Below are positions 37,012 to 45,972 of a stretch of 64,000 nucleotides of DNA, one piece after another. The position numbers and the translations under genes are program-made. The DNA is from Mediterraneibacter faecis JCM 15917 (GTDB taxonomy: Bacteria > Bacillota > Clostridia > Lachnospirales > Lachnospiraceae). The notes under the pieces were generated by a model, which worked only from the letters and a program-made list of their open reading frames with translations, had not been told where the DNA came from and did no database searches. The stretch spans positions 124,001-188,000 of the forward strand of contig BBDW01000003.1 in NCBI GenBank assembly GCA_001312505.1. The letters run 5' to 3'. Positions within the stretch are counted from its first letter, which is position 1; each line of letters starts with the position of its first letter.

Positions 37012-37960
37012 ATGAAAGAATTATTGTATAAGAAATCAGAGGCAGTTGCCGCTTTGAACCGTGTGGATGGCTTCCATCCGATGGAACTGGCAAGAAAGAT
37101 TGGAGAAGAAGGGCAGGAGGAGCAGCTTTATCTGGATGTGAAATACCGGAAGCTATGGTTTCGTCTGGTCAATCCGGCAGGAAAGATCATCAGCCGGATT
37201 ATCACTTTCACAGAGAACATGGCAGTTGTGGAAGCACGTATCTATCTGGATAAATGTGATCAGGAAGACAATTATGTAGCCAATTCCTTTTCGCAGAAAT
37301 TCCGGAGCGATGACCCGAAGTTTGGAGACAAATTTCTGGAAATGGCAGAAACAGCAGCCGTAGGAAGGGCATTATCGGATGCCGGATATGGTGTGCAGTT
37401 TGCGGATGTGGGAGAGGAAAATGATCCTGCACAGGTAGATGCCGGAATTCCATATCAGAATCCACAGATGCCGGATTCAGGTGCCATGGAAAATGCAGCC
37501 ATGCCGGATTCGGGTGTCATGCCAAATGCCCCCTATGCCAACTTATGGAGAGATGCCAGGTCAGCCGGAATATGCAGGCCAGCAGATGATGAATCAGTTC
37601 TATCAGCAGGCACAGGCGGCGGGAAGCACCATTTACCATGGCAGTGGACAAATGCCTGGCTACGGTTCCGCTCCGGCTGCCTCTACGCCGCCAAAGACCG
37701 GACAGATGCTGCAGGGAGCATTACAGAATCTGGATACGTCCCTTCCGGTAGAAGAACTGATGAAACACATGAACTATGAAATGGCAGTCGGGACTGTGAT
37801 TCCGGGAAAGGGAAAATACGGCGGAAAGACCATGGGACAGGTGGCAGTTGAAAGCCCGTCAACGATCCAGTGGTTTGCCGAGCAATATTCCGGACCGAAC
37901 AATCTGGTTCCGGCGGCAGCAAAGGTAATTTTACAAAAAGCAATGCCGATGGCTGGTTAA
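37012..37960 (+). CDS. Candidate single-strand annealing/DNA-repair protein of the element (frame broken once)
   Basis: The N-terminal 140 residues have a globular sequence with AGKIISRIITFTENMAVVEARIYL and the stretch MAETAAVGRALSDAGYG, which resembles the A-x-x-R-A motif of Rad52-like annealing proteins. A low-complexity Pro/Gln/Met linker follows. The last 60 residues (GKGKYGGKTMGQVAVESPSTIQWF) resemble the small domain also found at the C-terminus of ExoX-like proteins. The frame breaks at the C5 run 37529-37533; with four C it continues NAPMPTYGEMPGQPEY. Joined length about 316 residues. Its place between a YqaJ exonuclease, helicase and primase supports an annealing role, but this is inference. 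AAAGGAG precedes ATG 37012. Confidence 0.65.
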
Positions 37961-37967
37961 GGAAGAA

Positions 37968-37997
37968 CCCCCCCGCAGAGAGCTTTTTTCTGCGGGG
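37968..37997 (+). terminator. Hairpin before the primase gene
   Basis: CCCCGCAGA pairs with TCTGCGGGG; the left C-run is seven long, the right G-run five. The loop carries the T-run. The right arm merges with the ribosome binding site GGAAAGGAGG of the next gene, so pairing could also limit its translation. Confidence 0.6.
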
Positions 37998-38017
37998 GAA
38001 AGGAGGAAGAGACCGGG

Positions 38018-39244
38018 ATGTATTATGATATGTCTGGGTTTGATTATGGAATACTGGATGTGGTGCAGGTGCTGCATCTCAGAAAGCGGCGGGGAAACTA
38101 TTATGACTGCCCGTTTTGTGGAGAGACGCATGGAAAACTGAATATCAATGTGGAAAAGAATGTATTCCGGTGCAACCGCTGTGATGCGTCCGGGGGGATG
38201 CTGAAGCTTTATGCGGATTTGCACAATGTTACACTCTCCGAAGCAAATCAGCAGATCCGGGAAGCATTAGGAAAAGGAGAATACCGGACGGATTATATCA
38301 AAGCAACGCCGGTACAGGAAGAAAAGGCAACGGCAGAGCTTGCACCCATAGAGGAAATCCACCGGACGTATCAGAGAATGCTGTCCATGCTCACGCTTAA
38401 CAGGAAGCATCAGGAGGATCTGCAAAGACGAGGATTAAAACCGGAACAGATCGAAGCACAGCGTTACCGGAGTGTCCCGCTGTTTGGAATGAAGAAGCTG
38501 GTCAAAAGGCTGGCAGAAGAAGGATATATGGTGAAAGGCGTGCCGGGATTCTACCGGGATACAGACGGAAACTGGACGATTAACTTCAAAGCAGAAAACT
38601 CAGGAATCCTGATTCCCATAGTTTCTTTGGACGGGTTCATCCAGGGTTTTCAGATCCGGGTAGATCATGTGACTGACACGAAAAAATATATCTGGCTGTC
38701 CAGTGTCAATTATGACCAGGGAGTTTCCTCCGGAAGTCCGGTACATGTGATCGGTGATCTTGCCGCAGAACGTGTCTATCTGACCGAAGGAGCCTTAAAA
38801 GGGACCATAGCCCATTATCTGTCCGGCGCTACCTTTGTGTGCGTTGCCGGAGTGAACCAGTACCGGAATCTGAAACCGGTGCTGGAGCGGATGAAAGGAT
38901 ATGGGATGAAACAGCTTTTGGAGGCGTATGACATGGATAAGAAGATGAAAGTAGCCTGCAATAAGCATGACAGTAAGTGTGCGGTCTGTTTTGAGCGTTC
39001 CCCTGTTATCTGCCAGCATAAGGCGGAGAAACGGAGGATTATCCAGAACGGCTGCAATAAGGTCTATGAAATCTGCCGGGAGCTTTCCCTGCCGATGAAC
39101 CGGATGGTCTGGGATATGGACGAGAGCGGGGGGGAGTGGAACGGGAAACACAAGGGGATTGATGACTATTTAGCCGCCATCAAACAGAAGGAAGGAACCG
39201 GGGGGGCACAGACTTCGGCTCTTCCGAAAGGAGAACAATCATGA
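38018..39244 (+). CDS. CHC2 zinc-finger DNA primase-like protein
   Basis: A 408-residue protein. Residues 30-65 form a CHC2-type zinc finger: CPFCGETHGKLNINVEKNVFRCNRC, then DASGGMLKLYADL, as in DnaG and plasmid primases. The central part shows GILIPIVSLDGFIQGFQIR, and a TOPRIM-like segment VYLTEGALKGTIAHYLSG plus YDMDKKMK that would hold the catalytic acidic residues. A second cysteine group (CNKHDSKCAVC) near residue 310 is unusual. The product may prime replication of the transferred strand. The G7 runs 39128-39134 and 39200-39206 each add a glycine. The stop codon overlaps the start of the sortase gene (ATGA). Confidence 0.82.
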   Translation: MYYDMSGFDYGILDVVQVLHLRKRRGNYYDCPFCGETHGKLNINVEKNVFRCNRCDASGGMLKLYADLHNVTLSEANQQIREALGKGEYRTDYIKATPVQEEKATAELAPIEEIHRTYQRMLSMLTLNRKHQEDLQRRGLKPEQIEAQRYRSVPLFGMKKLVKRLAEEGYMVKGVPGFYRDTDGNWTINFKAENSGILIPIVSLDGFIQGFQIRVDHVTDTKKYIWLSSVNYDQGVSSGSPVHVIGDLAAERVYLTEGALKGTIAHYLSGATFVCVAGVNQYRNLKPVLERMKGYGMKQLLEAYDMDKKMKVACNKHDSKCAVCFERSPVICQHKAEKRRIIQNGCNKVYEICRELSLPMNRMVWDMDESGGEWNGKHKGIDDYLAAIKQKEGTGGAQTSALPKGEQS

Positions 39245-40029
39245 GAAAAAAAGGAAATACGGTTCTTGCAGGACTCATTATCTGCCTGTTGCTTGTTTTT
39301 CTCGCAGCGGCAGGAAAACTCTTTGGTGCTTATCTGAAGTATCAGAAAGGGGGGGACGTAAGTTACGAGAAACTGCAGGAATATGTTCAGGAACCAGAGG
39401 AAGAAGAATCACCGGAGTCTGAGAAAGAAAAGGAGGAACCTAAGAATAGGTATCTAGAAATTGATTTTGCAGGTTTAAAAGCGGTTAATCCGGATGTCAT
39501 AGCGTGGATTCAGATTCCGGCACTGGATATTAGTTATCCGGTGGTACAGGGGGGGAAAGATAATGCATATTATCTTCATCACCTTTTTTCGGGAGAATCC
39601 AATATCAACGGGAGCATCTTTGTGGACTGCCATAATCAGCCGGACTTTACGGATCAGAATACGATCGTGTACGGGCATAATATGAAAAACGGGAGCATGT
39701 TCGGAACTCTGGATAAGTACCAAGACAAAGAGCTATTTGAACAACATCCGGAGTTTTATCTCTATTTGCCGGACAAGATCCTCAAGTATCGTATCTTTTC
39801 CTGCTATGCGGGAAGAACCGGAAGTGAGGGATATAGGTATCATTTCCCGGAAGCGGAAGATTTTCAGACGTTTCTGGATACGGTGTCTTCTTATAGGGAT
39901 TATGATACCGGCACCGAGCTGTCGGCAACGGATCGGATAGTTACGCTGTCTACCTGTGTCAATTCCAGACGGAATTATCGCTATCTGGTACATGGAAAAT
40001 TAAGCAGTGAGATCATCACAGAGGAATAA
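39241..40029 (+). CDS. srtB: Class B sortase
   Basis: A 262-residue membrane-anchored transpeptidase that would attach element-encoded surface proteins to peptidoglycan. One N-terminal membrane helix (residues 8-27), an acidic linker, then the sortase core: the catalytic His in VYGHNM, Cys in LSTCV and Arg in RRNYRYLVHG. The pattern with NAYYLHHLFSGE and SIFVDCHNQPDF is typical of class B. Translationally coupled to the primase gene by ATGA. G7 runs at 39349-39355 and 39549-39555 give QKGGDV and VQGGKDN, with one glycine above the family pattern. Its surface substrates are expected outside the window. Confidence 0.92.
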   Translation: MRKKGNTVLAGLIICLLLVFLAAAGKLFGAYLKYQKGGDVSYEKLQEYVQEPEEEESPESEKEKEEPKNRYLEIDFAGLKAVNPDVIAWIQIPALDISYPVVQGGKDNAYYLHHLFSGESNINGSIFVDCHNQPDFTDQNTIVYGHNMKNGSMFGTLDKYQDKELFEQHPEFYLYLPDKILKYRIFSCYAGRTGSEGYRYHFPEAEDFQTFLDTVSSYRDYDTGTELSATDRIVTLSTCVNSRRNYRYLVHGKLSSEIITEE

Positions 40030-40091
40030 AAGAATCGTGCTGGTGTGAGAAGAAATTTCTTATGCCAGCTTTTATTATGGGAGGAAATGTA

Positions 40092-40507
40092 ATGGGAACA
40101 GCATTGGTTATGGAACATGCAAACGCACTGGCACAGATGATAGTCAGTGAAAAGGACAAGTTATTTGATGAAAGAGTGGAGGCTCTTGTAAAACTTTATA
40201 GAAGGGCGGAATTTTATCTGAAGCAGGGATTTCTGGAGAGCATCGTCTGCGAGTTCCATCGGAAGAAAGTGGAAATGATTATGCAGGCGGAAACAAAAGG
40301 AGAGATTACGGAAATACTGAAGTTATCAAAACCGCATTTTGACGGGAAAAAATTTGTCTATACCTCTCCGTATGCTGTGGAAGAGGAAGAGCTTCTCCTT
40401 TGGTCTCTGACATCACTGCAAGGTCACTCCGGGATGAAGGGTATCGAAGATATCGGGAATTATTTGAGAAGTGCCTGCCGGAATTGGTGGAAAAGCTTTC
40501 AGCATAG
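40092..40507 (+). CDS. Element protein of unknown function (frame probably broken once)
   Basis: ATG 40092 is chosen because GGGAGGAAA lies just upstream. The first 100 residues are helical (HANALAQMIVSEKDKLFDERVEALVKLY). After about 40395 the long frame to 40550 becomes unlike a normal protein, whereas the neighbouring frame gives VSDITARSLRDEGYRRYREL and FEKCLPELVEKLSA with a stop at 40507. One base is probably missing near 40395-40402. The joined product would be about 139 residues. I do not recognise the family. A strong terminator follows. Confidence 0.6.
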
Positions 40508-40523
40508 GACAATGACAGAACAA

Positions 40524-40573
40524 AAGAAAAAAGATACTAAGCATTTTTGAGAATGGTTGGTATCTTTTTTCTT
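40524..40573. terminator. Bidirectional terminator
   Basis: AAGAAAAAAGATAC (40524-40537) pairs with GTATCTTTTTTCTT (40560-40573). It closes the forward DNA-processing module against the reverse lipoprotein gene. Confidence 0.88.
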
Positions 40574-40583
40574 AGACAAACTG

Positions 40584-41039
40584 TTATTTGTTACTTAGGA
40601 ACCGACCGTTAATATCCCCCCAAGTCATTAATTTCCACGTTCCGCCTTCGCTACGCGCCAACCACCATGACCATGTGTATTCTTCATTAGCGTTCCACGC
40701 TCCACCTCCATTTTTAGGTGACCTGAAACTACTATCAAACGAAATACATTGTGTGAAACTCTCTTTATTGTCATTTGCTTCCTCCAATTCATTCATCCAG
40801 GCAATATTATCCTCATTATTGCACGCATCATCAGATGTATAAGATAGGCTGTGCAATTCACACCCCTCAAAAGAACTAAATTGTTTCTTTATAACATCAA
40901 TAGCTTCATCCATGTCATCTTTTGTGTATATAGATGATGTCCCATAATCAATAACTAAATTTTTTGTATTTCCTTTTCCACAACCAGCTAAAGATATAAC
41001 AAATAAAAGACAAAGAACCATTGCTATCAATCTTTTCAT
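40584..41039 (-). CDS. Small lipoprotein (cargo, unknown function)
   Basis: A 151-residue protein with a lipoprotein signal peptide KRLIAMVLCLLFVISLAGC; the lipid-bearing Cys is residue 20. The mature part is polar, with two further cysteines, and ends with WSWWLARSEGGTWKLMTWG, a pattern seen in small DUF4829-like lipoproteins. ATG 41039 is preferred over an in-frame 41093 because GAGGTAG precedes it and the signal peptide then begins at the start. The gene is reverse to the surrounding module, has lower GC, and looks like a cargo insertion together with the MazG-like gene. Confidence 0.72.
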   Translation of the reverse strand: MKRLIAMVLCLLFVISLAGCGKGNTKNLVIDYGTSSIYTKDDMDEAIDVIKKQFSSFEGCELHSLSYTSDDACNNEDNIAWMNELEEANDNKESFTQCISFDSSFRSPKNGGGAWNANEEYTWSWWLARSEGGTWKLMTWGDINGRFLSNK

Positions 41040-41102
41040 AATCACTACCTCTTCAAATTCATATTTTTTTGCTCTGTCATTCATCCTGAACAACTGGAAC
41101 TG

Positions 41103-41447
41103 TTAGTCGTTATCTTTCGTTCTGCGTTCCATTACAAACTGCTCTAAATTTATTCTGTGATTATACTTTATGGATGCATCCTTATCCTTAGAGAGTATAA
41201 TATCATTCATATCAATTCCATTTAATGCAGCAATCGCAATAGTGTAGTGTACCACATCGGCTAATTCGTTACCTAATTGGGTTTGTAAATCCTCTTGACC
41301 AACAGATTTTCTACCTGCCTTTTTATTTAGTACTTCTGCCACTTCACCTATTTCTTCTACGAGTTTCATAAACAGGCTTTGGTCAATCCCACCATTTTTA
41401 TAATGGTCGAATAAGTATTCTTGCAGTTCCTCTATTGTAATTTTCAC
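41103..41447 (-). CDS. MazG-like nucleotide pyrophosphohydrolase
   Basis: A 114-residue all-alpha protein with the MazG metal-binding pattern KLVEEIGEVAEVLNK (Glu-x-x-Glu) and GNELADVVHYTIAIA (second Glu and Asp). Such enzymes hydrolyse NTPs or dNTPs to monophosphates and pyrophosphate, cleaning nucleotide pools or, in some phage defence systems, depleting them. The frame is intact. It sits 63 bases upstream of the lipoprotein gene on the same strand and may share its transcript. The AT-rich composition differs from the flanking module, hinting at separate acquisition. Confidence 0.85.
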   Translation of the reverse strand: MKITIEELQEYLFDHYKNGGIDQSLFMKLVEEIGEVAEVLNKKAGRKSVGQEDLQTQLGNELADVVHYTIAIAALNGIDMNDIILSKDKDASIKYNHRINLEQFVMERRTKDND

Positions 41448-41567
41448 AGTATCTTTTCCTCCGCAAATTCATATTTGATAATATGTTCATTATACTGTGT
41501 TTTACCAATGATATCAACGATATGGAAGTATACAGGAAGAAAAATTATGGAAATAGTTTTTAAAAAG

Positions 41568-41596
41568 TTGCACTTTAAGTATCTCCTACGTACAGA
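41568..41596 (+). promoter_or_regulatory. Possible promoter of the parMR-like pair
   Basis: TTGCAC (41568-41573), 17 bases, TACAGA (41591-41596). AAGTAT occurs twice nearby (41577, 41600). A centromere-like parC site is usually in this place, but no clear repeat array is visible. Confidence 0.35.
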
Positions 41597-41628
41597 ATAA
41601 GTATCAAGTACAAAGGAGTGAATGTAGC

Positions 41629-42575
41629 ATGATAAAAAAATTAAGAGTAGCCGTGGATCACGGGAACCGGAACATGAAAACCTGTAATTTTGTATTTACC
41701 ACTGGACTGACAGAACAGGACAAAAAGCCTGCCAGGGGGGGAGAGAAGTATCTGAAATATCAGGGAAAGTATTATACCCTTAGTGAGAAGCGGATTCCGT
41801 ACCAGAGAGACAAGACGCAGGACAGCCGGAACCGATTCTGGATTCTGACCTTATTTGCATTGCAATGGAGCTGGAGCAGAAAAGCCAGATCCAGCCGGAG
41901 GATGTCATTCAGGTGGAACTTCCGATTGGGCTTCCGCCGAAGCATTTTGCAGAGCTTTGTGAGAGATATGAACGCTATTTCAAAGGGGGGGACGGGAAGG
42001 TGCAGGAACTGTGCTTCAACGATAAAGTCTATCACCTCTGTATACAGAATGTAATGGCGTTTCCGCAGGATTATGCAGCCATGATGACGAGGATGATGGA
42101 AATCCGTGAGATTCCGAAAGTCGTAGGGATTGATATTGGCGGATTTACTTCTGATTATCTTCTGATGAGAAGTGGCAGACCGGATATGGATTATTGTGAT
42201 TCTCTGGAAAAAGGTGTGATTACCATGTATAACGATATCATTTCCAGTATTAACAGTGAATATGACATGCTTCTGGAGGAGGCAGATATCGACAGTATCA
42301 TCAAGGGAAAAACGCAGTATTATGAGGAAGCTGTTGTACAGGCAGTAGAAACCATGGTTCAGAATTTTGTTACCGATCTTCTGAACAGCATCCGAGAGCG
42401 GGGGGGCATTGATACAAAATCTACTTATACGGTGTTTATCGGCGGCGGAGCAGTGCTTCTGGAACGATTTCTGGAGCAGGCAGACCGGTTGGGAAAACAT
42501 ACCTTTATCCGGGATATGAAAGCAAATGCCGATGGATATGATCTTTTGTATCGCATGACACAGGCTGGAGTGTGA
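41629..42575 (+). CDS. ParM/StbA-type actin-like ATPase (frame broken once)
   Basis: An actin-fold protein that forms filaments to segregate DNA. The N-terminal AVDHGNRNMKT is the phosphate-1 motif, GIDIGGFTSDYLLM phosphate-2, and FIGGGAVLLERF the adenosine motif. The frame breaks near 41835: the first frame becomes unlike a protein, while the second gives LDSDLICIAMELEQ and runs to 42575. Joined length is about 315 residues, normal for this family. G7 runs at 41734-41740, 41985-41991 and 42400-42406 add one glycine each. Together with the small gene downstream it forms a parMR-like pair, which would help an excised circular element persist in dividing cells (inference). Confidence 0.84.
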
Positions 42576-42579
42576 TTTT

Positions 42580-42951
42580 ATGGGAAAGAAAAATCCGTTT
42601 GTATTCACTATTGGTTTTGATAAGTCGGATCCAGATCACGTGTATGTGACAGAACTTCTGAATACGACAGAGAAAAAAGCAAAACTGATCGTTGCGGCAA
42701 TTCTGGCATATACGGGAAGAACGGATGAGACAGGTAATGGCAGTATAAGCATGGAACCGGATATGCTCCGGCCAATGATGCAGCAAATCATCCGGGAAGA
42801 AGTAAGAAAGGTATTGGAAGGGCAGGACGTTTCTAAGATAAATAGAGAAATGCCCACAGAAGTTGATTTGATGGAAGAAGAACCGCTGCGGATGGATCAG
42901 ACTATGAGACAGAATGTAGTGGATGCTATCAGTGCATTTCGCAGGGCATAA
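42580..42951 (+). CDS. ParR-like partner protein
   Basis: A 123-residue protein directly after the actin-like gene, with a 4-base gap. The N-terminal part (FVFTIGFDKSDPDHVYVTELLNTTEKKAKLIVAAIL) resembles a ribbon-helix-helix-like DNA-binding module, and the C-terminal half is acidic with EVRKVLEG and a last helix that would contact ParM. Sequence similarity is weak; the assignment rests on position, size and the layout of an N-terminal basic and C-terminal acidic part. Confidence 0.6.
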   Translation: MGKKNPFVFTIGFDKSDPDHVYVTELLNTTEKKAKLIVAAILAYTGRTDETGNGSISMEPDMLRPMMQQIIREEVRKVLEGQDVSKINREMPTEVDLMEEEPLRMDQTMRQNVVDAISAFRRA

Positions 42952-42956
42952 AAAAG

Positions 42957-43000
42957 CAGGAGAGATACACATGCTTATGGCAGTGTACTCTCCTGTTCTT
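42957..43000 (+). terminator. Intrinsic terminator after the parMR-like pair
   Basis: CAGGAGAG (42957-42964) pairs with CTCTCCTG (42988-42995), with inner pairing TACAC/GTGTA, then TTCTTTG. Confidence 0.78.
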
Positions 43001-43090
43001 TGTATCAGAATGGGAATAGACAGAAAACTCACAGACTATTCACAGATTGTCTTTGTATAATGTGTAGATGATGAAGGATACGGGAGAGCC

Positions 43091-43418
43091 TTAACTTAGG
43101 TTCTTGAATCCATCCAGAAGTCCACGCAGTGTAGAAAGGGCAAGCTGTTTCTGCTCCTCCGGCAGGAATTTAGTTCTGCCATGATTTGCTGCATGGTAGA
43201 ATCCGGGTTCGTTTTCTGGTTAGAAAATATAGCATCTATGGAAATATGTAAGTAAGTTGCCAAGCATAAAGTGTTTCCAACTGTGGATTGCCAATATAGT
43301 TTTCAATATCAGAGACAGTCCGTAAAGAAATCTTTGCCTGTTCCGCAAGGCTGTTTTGCGAAAGATTGCGGCGGAGACGTTCTTCCCTGACTGCATCTCC
43401 CAATAATTTTTTCACCAT
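43091..43418 (-). CDS. XRE-family regulator (frame broken twice)
   Basis: The first 50 residues form a clear helix-turn-helix (REERLRRNLSQNSLAEQAKIS, then TVSDIENYIGNPQLETL). The frame then ends early, but shifting by one base near 43265 continues ATYLHISIDAIFSNQKTN, and a further shift near 43155 gives LPEEQKQLALSTLRGLLDG with a stop at 43091-43093. Joined length is about 109 residues, right for small element repressors. It lies in reverse between two forward modules, the usual place for a master repressor. It and the reverse XRE gene at 31332 may form a regulatory pair. Confidence 0.75.
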
Positions 43419-43827
43419 CTATATCACCTCACTTAATGCATATATTTTATCGTAGATTAACACTATACGAAATGCGTTAAAGTGCGTTATGATAAGCAGG
43501 ATAACACATGCACAAATAGAGAAACATGGAAGTAAGTACGACAGACATGAATGGACAGCATAAGATAAAAGCCAAAGAGGAACTGAATCTGTTAAAAAAA
43601 TCTTATCCATACAATGTGTCGGAGAGAAGTTAGAATATGCAGTATATGAGATACTATCATCGCATATCCTACACAATTACATAGAAAGAGAAGTATCGGC
43701 TGGACTACGAATAGAGTGGTCCAGCCTTTCTTTTTTCGAAAAATGAAGGCAGTGTCACGTTTTGTTGCCGCTCACCGCCATCCTCGGAATTTTTTGGAAC
43801 GTGATAAAATTTCGGAGGATAAAACAA
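43419..43827. other. Region upstream of the sigma-like gene
   Basis: About 400 bases. A forward frame at 43527-43631 gives 35 residues (contains HKIKAKEELNLLKKSYPYNV) and could continue after a two-base shift into LEYAVYEILSSHILHNYI, so a small gene may be hidden here; its start has no good ribosome site. A terminator lies at 43698-43736. Confidence 0.35.
43698..43736 (+). terminator. Intrinsic terminator
   Basis: GGCTGGAC (43698-43705) pairs with GTCCAGCC (43719-43726), followed by TTTCTTTTTT. It suggests that a forward transcript ends here, supporting a small gene upstream. Confidence 0.8.
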
Positions 43828-44268
43828 ATGAACAAAAAAACATATACAGGATCAAAGATACAAAATCACTTTACAGCATATCTGATACAGTTTGTCCGTG
43901 GAAAACGACATGATTATCTGGAGAAGAAAATCCAGATGGCTGATGCAGAAGAACTGTTGGAGGATATTGGACAGATGGAGGCAAGAATTGTAATCGAAGA
44001 ATTGCTGGAGAACCAAACGAGGGAGCAGCTTTTATTGCAGGAGGCACAGGGGAAATATCCAGAATGGAATAAGATGTCAGATGAAAGACTGATGAAAGCG
44101 CTTCATACGCTGCGGGATGAAGAACGGAAGCTGATTTACCAGCATGTGTTTGAAGAACGTACTTTTGAGGAAATGAGCAGGCTAAACGGGTTATCAGAGG
44201 AGCGATGCAAGGGTATTTATTATTATGCAATCCGGAAGATCCGCAAGGTGATGGGAGGTGAAAACTAA
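43828..44268 (+). CDS. Sigma-70-like factor of the element
   Basis: A 146-residue protein. The start ATG 43828 is chosen for CGGAGG upstream and because the product then begins NKKTYTGSKIQNHFTAYL, as related element proteins do. The C-terminal 60 residues form a region-4-like helix-turn-helix (LRDEERKLIYQHVFEERTFEEMSRLNGLSEERCKGIYYYAIRKI). Such short sigma-like proteins are common in Firmicute integrative elements and are thought to turn on transfer or excision genes. The stop overlaps the next start (TAATG), so the two small proteins are made together. Confidence 0.8.
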   Translation: MNKKTYTGSKIQNHFTAYLIQFVRGKRHDYLEKKIQMADAEELLEDIGQMEARIVIEELLENQTREQLLLQEAQGKYPEWNKMSDERLMKALHTLRDEERKLIYQHVFEERTFEEMSRLNGLSEERCKGIYYYAIRKIRKVMGGEN

Positions 44269-44456
44269 TGAATTTTGAACGATTACTTTTAAAGGCAAAA
44301 GAAGGAAATGCAGATGCGGTACTGAAGATTTTAGAGATATATAAGCCGCTTTTAATTAAGAATGCGATTGTGAATGGCAGATTTGATGAAGATCTGTATC
44401 AGGAACTGGTAAGTACATTGCTTCAGTGTATCCAGAGATTCCAGATAATTGAGTAA
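44268..44456 (+). CDS. Small helix-turn-helix protein coupled to the sigma-like gene
   Basis: A 62-residue protein (FERLLLKAKEGNADAVLKILEIYKPLL, then FDEDLYQELVSTLLQCIQRF) resembling the short HTH_16-type domain that is usually encoded next to the element sigma factor and looks like sigma region 2. Together the two may form a split sigma factor. Translationally coupled by the TAATG overlap. Confidence 0.75.
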   Translation: MNFERLLLKAKEGNADAVLKILEIYKPLLIKNAIVNGRFDEDLYQELVSTLLQCIQRFQIIE

Positions 44457-44480
44457 GTTATCTTAAACAAAGGCTGCAAT

Positions 44481-44514
44481 CACTCTCAGGGGGGGAGTAA
44501 CATCCTCTGGGAGT
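44481..44514 (+). repeat. 34-bp terminator-type repeat, copy 1
   Basis: Identical over 34 bases to 47732-47765. It folds as ACTCTCAGGGG / CCTCTGGGAGT with two wobble pairs and is followed by a T-run, so it acts as a terminator after the sigma pair. The G-run has seven G in both copies. Confidence 0.8.
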
Positions 44515-44589
44515 GATTGTTTTTTGAAGGGTGATATTGCCTCAGTTCGAAGCGGCAGACGGTGTTGATCTATTATGTTGCCTGATGCT

Positions 44590-45947
44590 TTAATGCTCTT
44601 TTGTTGTTGCCAGTTCTTTATGAAGATGTAGAGCCATAAACACAGTAACAATAGCAGAAATTACATCGGCAATCGGTTGTGCATATAGTATTCCATTTAT
44701 GCCCCAGAATGATGGGAGCAACAGAATGATCGGAACAAAGCAAATACCTTGTCGGCAAGCCCCAAGAACGAATCCGGCGGTGCCTTTTCCAAGTGCAAGA
44801 AACAGAGAAGAATACACTGTGTAAAATCCAAATACGAAGAAGGAAAATCCATTTGCCATTAGCGATTTTTGACCTACAGAAATCATCTCTGTATTGCCTT
44901 CTGTAAATTGCGAAATAATCTGTGTGGAAAATAGGGCTATTGTCAATCCCACAACTACACAAAATATTGTTGACCATAAGATAGAAGTTTTAATTGCTTC
45001 CCTGAGCCGATCAAACTTTTTGGCACCATAGCTAAAGCCGGCAATTGGTTGGAAACCTTTTAAGAAGCCGAACACAACCAGAGTTCCCATTGAAGTGATT
45101 CTTGTAACAGCGCCCATTCCGGCGATAACAGCATCTCCATAGATATTAGCTTCCCGGTTTATGAATGCGATAGAAAGGCTTGTAAGAAGCTGGAAAGTCA
45201 ATGTGGGTATACCGATTTTCAGAATTTCAGTTATGATCTGCTTAGAAGGACAAAATTCCTTAATGGAAAATGTAAAAGCGCTTTTTTCTGTAATGCATAA
45301 ATTAAATATACAAGAGTAGAAGCCATTTGAGAAATTGCTGTAGCGATTGCCGCACCAGCAACCCCCATGTCGAGAGTATAGATGAAAATAGGATCTAAAC
45401 CAATATTCAATACAGCTCCTAATAATAATGCACACATAGTTGTTTTTGCGGCGCCTTCACTTGCAACGATATTGTTCATCGTTACATTAAATACATTGAA
45501 AATACATGAAATAACATAGATTCTTCCATAAGAAAGGGCGTATGGCATAATCGTGTCTGTTGCACCTAACATGGTTAAAATAGGTTTCAAAAAAATTGCA
45601 GTTCCGATAATAATAACTGCGCCAATACAAACACTGCTGTATAATGCAGTACTGGCGACTTTACTTGCAGCTTCCCTATCTCCTCGCCCTAAAAGTCTTG
45701 ATAAGTAGGAGGCGGCACCATTGCCAAACATCAGACCTAAACCAACAACTACTTGTCCTAAAGGAAACGCAATGGAAATTGCACCCATTTGACTCTCGCC
45801 AAGTCCTCCTATGAAATAAGCATCCACCAAATTGTAGAGAGCGTTAATAAGCATACCAATCATTATCGGTATACCAAGAGCCATTAGTGCTTGGGGGGGA
45901 ACAGGTGCATTTCCTAATAAATCCATTTTGTTGTTATTCTTGTTCAT
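44590..45947 (-). CDS. MATE-family efflux transporter (frame broken once)
   Basis: A twelve-helix multidrug exporter of the MatE family. The first half has the typical opening LMALGIPIMIGMLINALYNLVDAYFIGGLG and PLGQVVVGLGLMFGNGAASYLSRLLGRGD; the second half has IGIPTLTFQLLTSLSIAFINREA. The frame breaks near 45290, where one A of an A-run appears missing; the joined sequence reads LQKKSAFTFSIKEF. Joined length is about 452 residues. ATG 45947 follows AAAGGAG. A C7 run on its strand near the start (45893-45899) gives PVPPQALMA, probably one proline too many. It is divergent from a PadR gene with shared operators. Confidence 0.9.
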
Positions 45948-45972
45948 TTCAAATACTCCTTTCAATTAAGAA

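Noticed and set aside
43091..43120. GGTTCTTGAATCC as a tRNA T-arm
   Set aside because: It lies in the coding part of the reverse XRE gene and no acceptor or anticodon arms fit.
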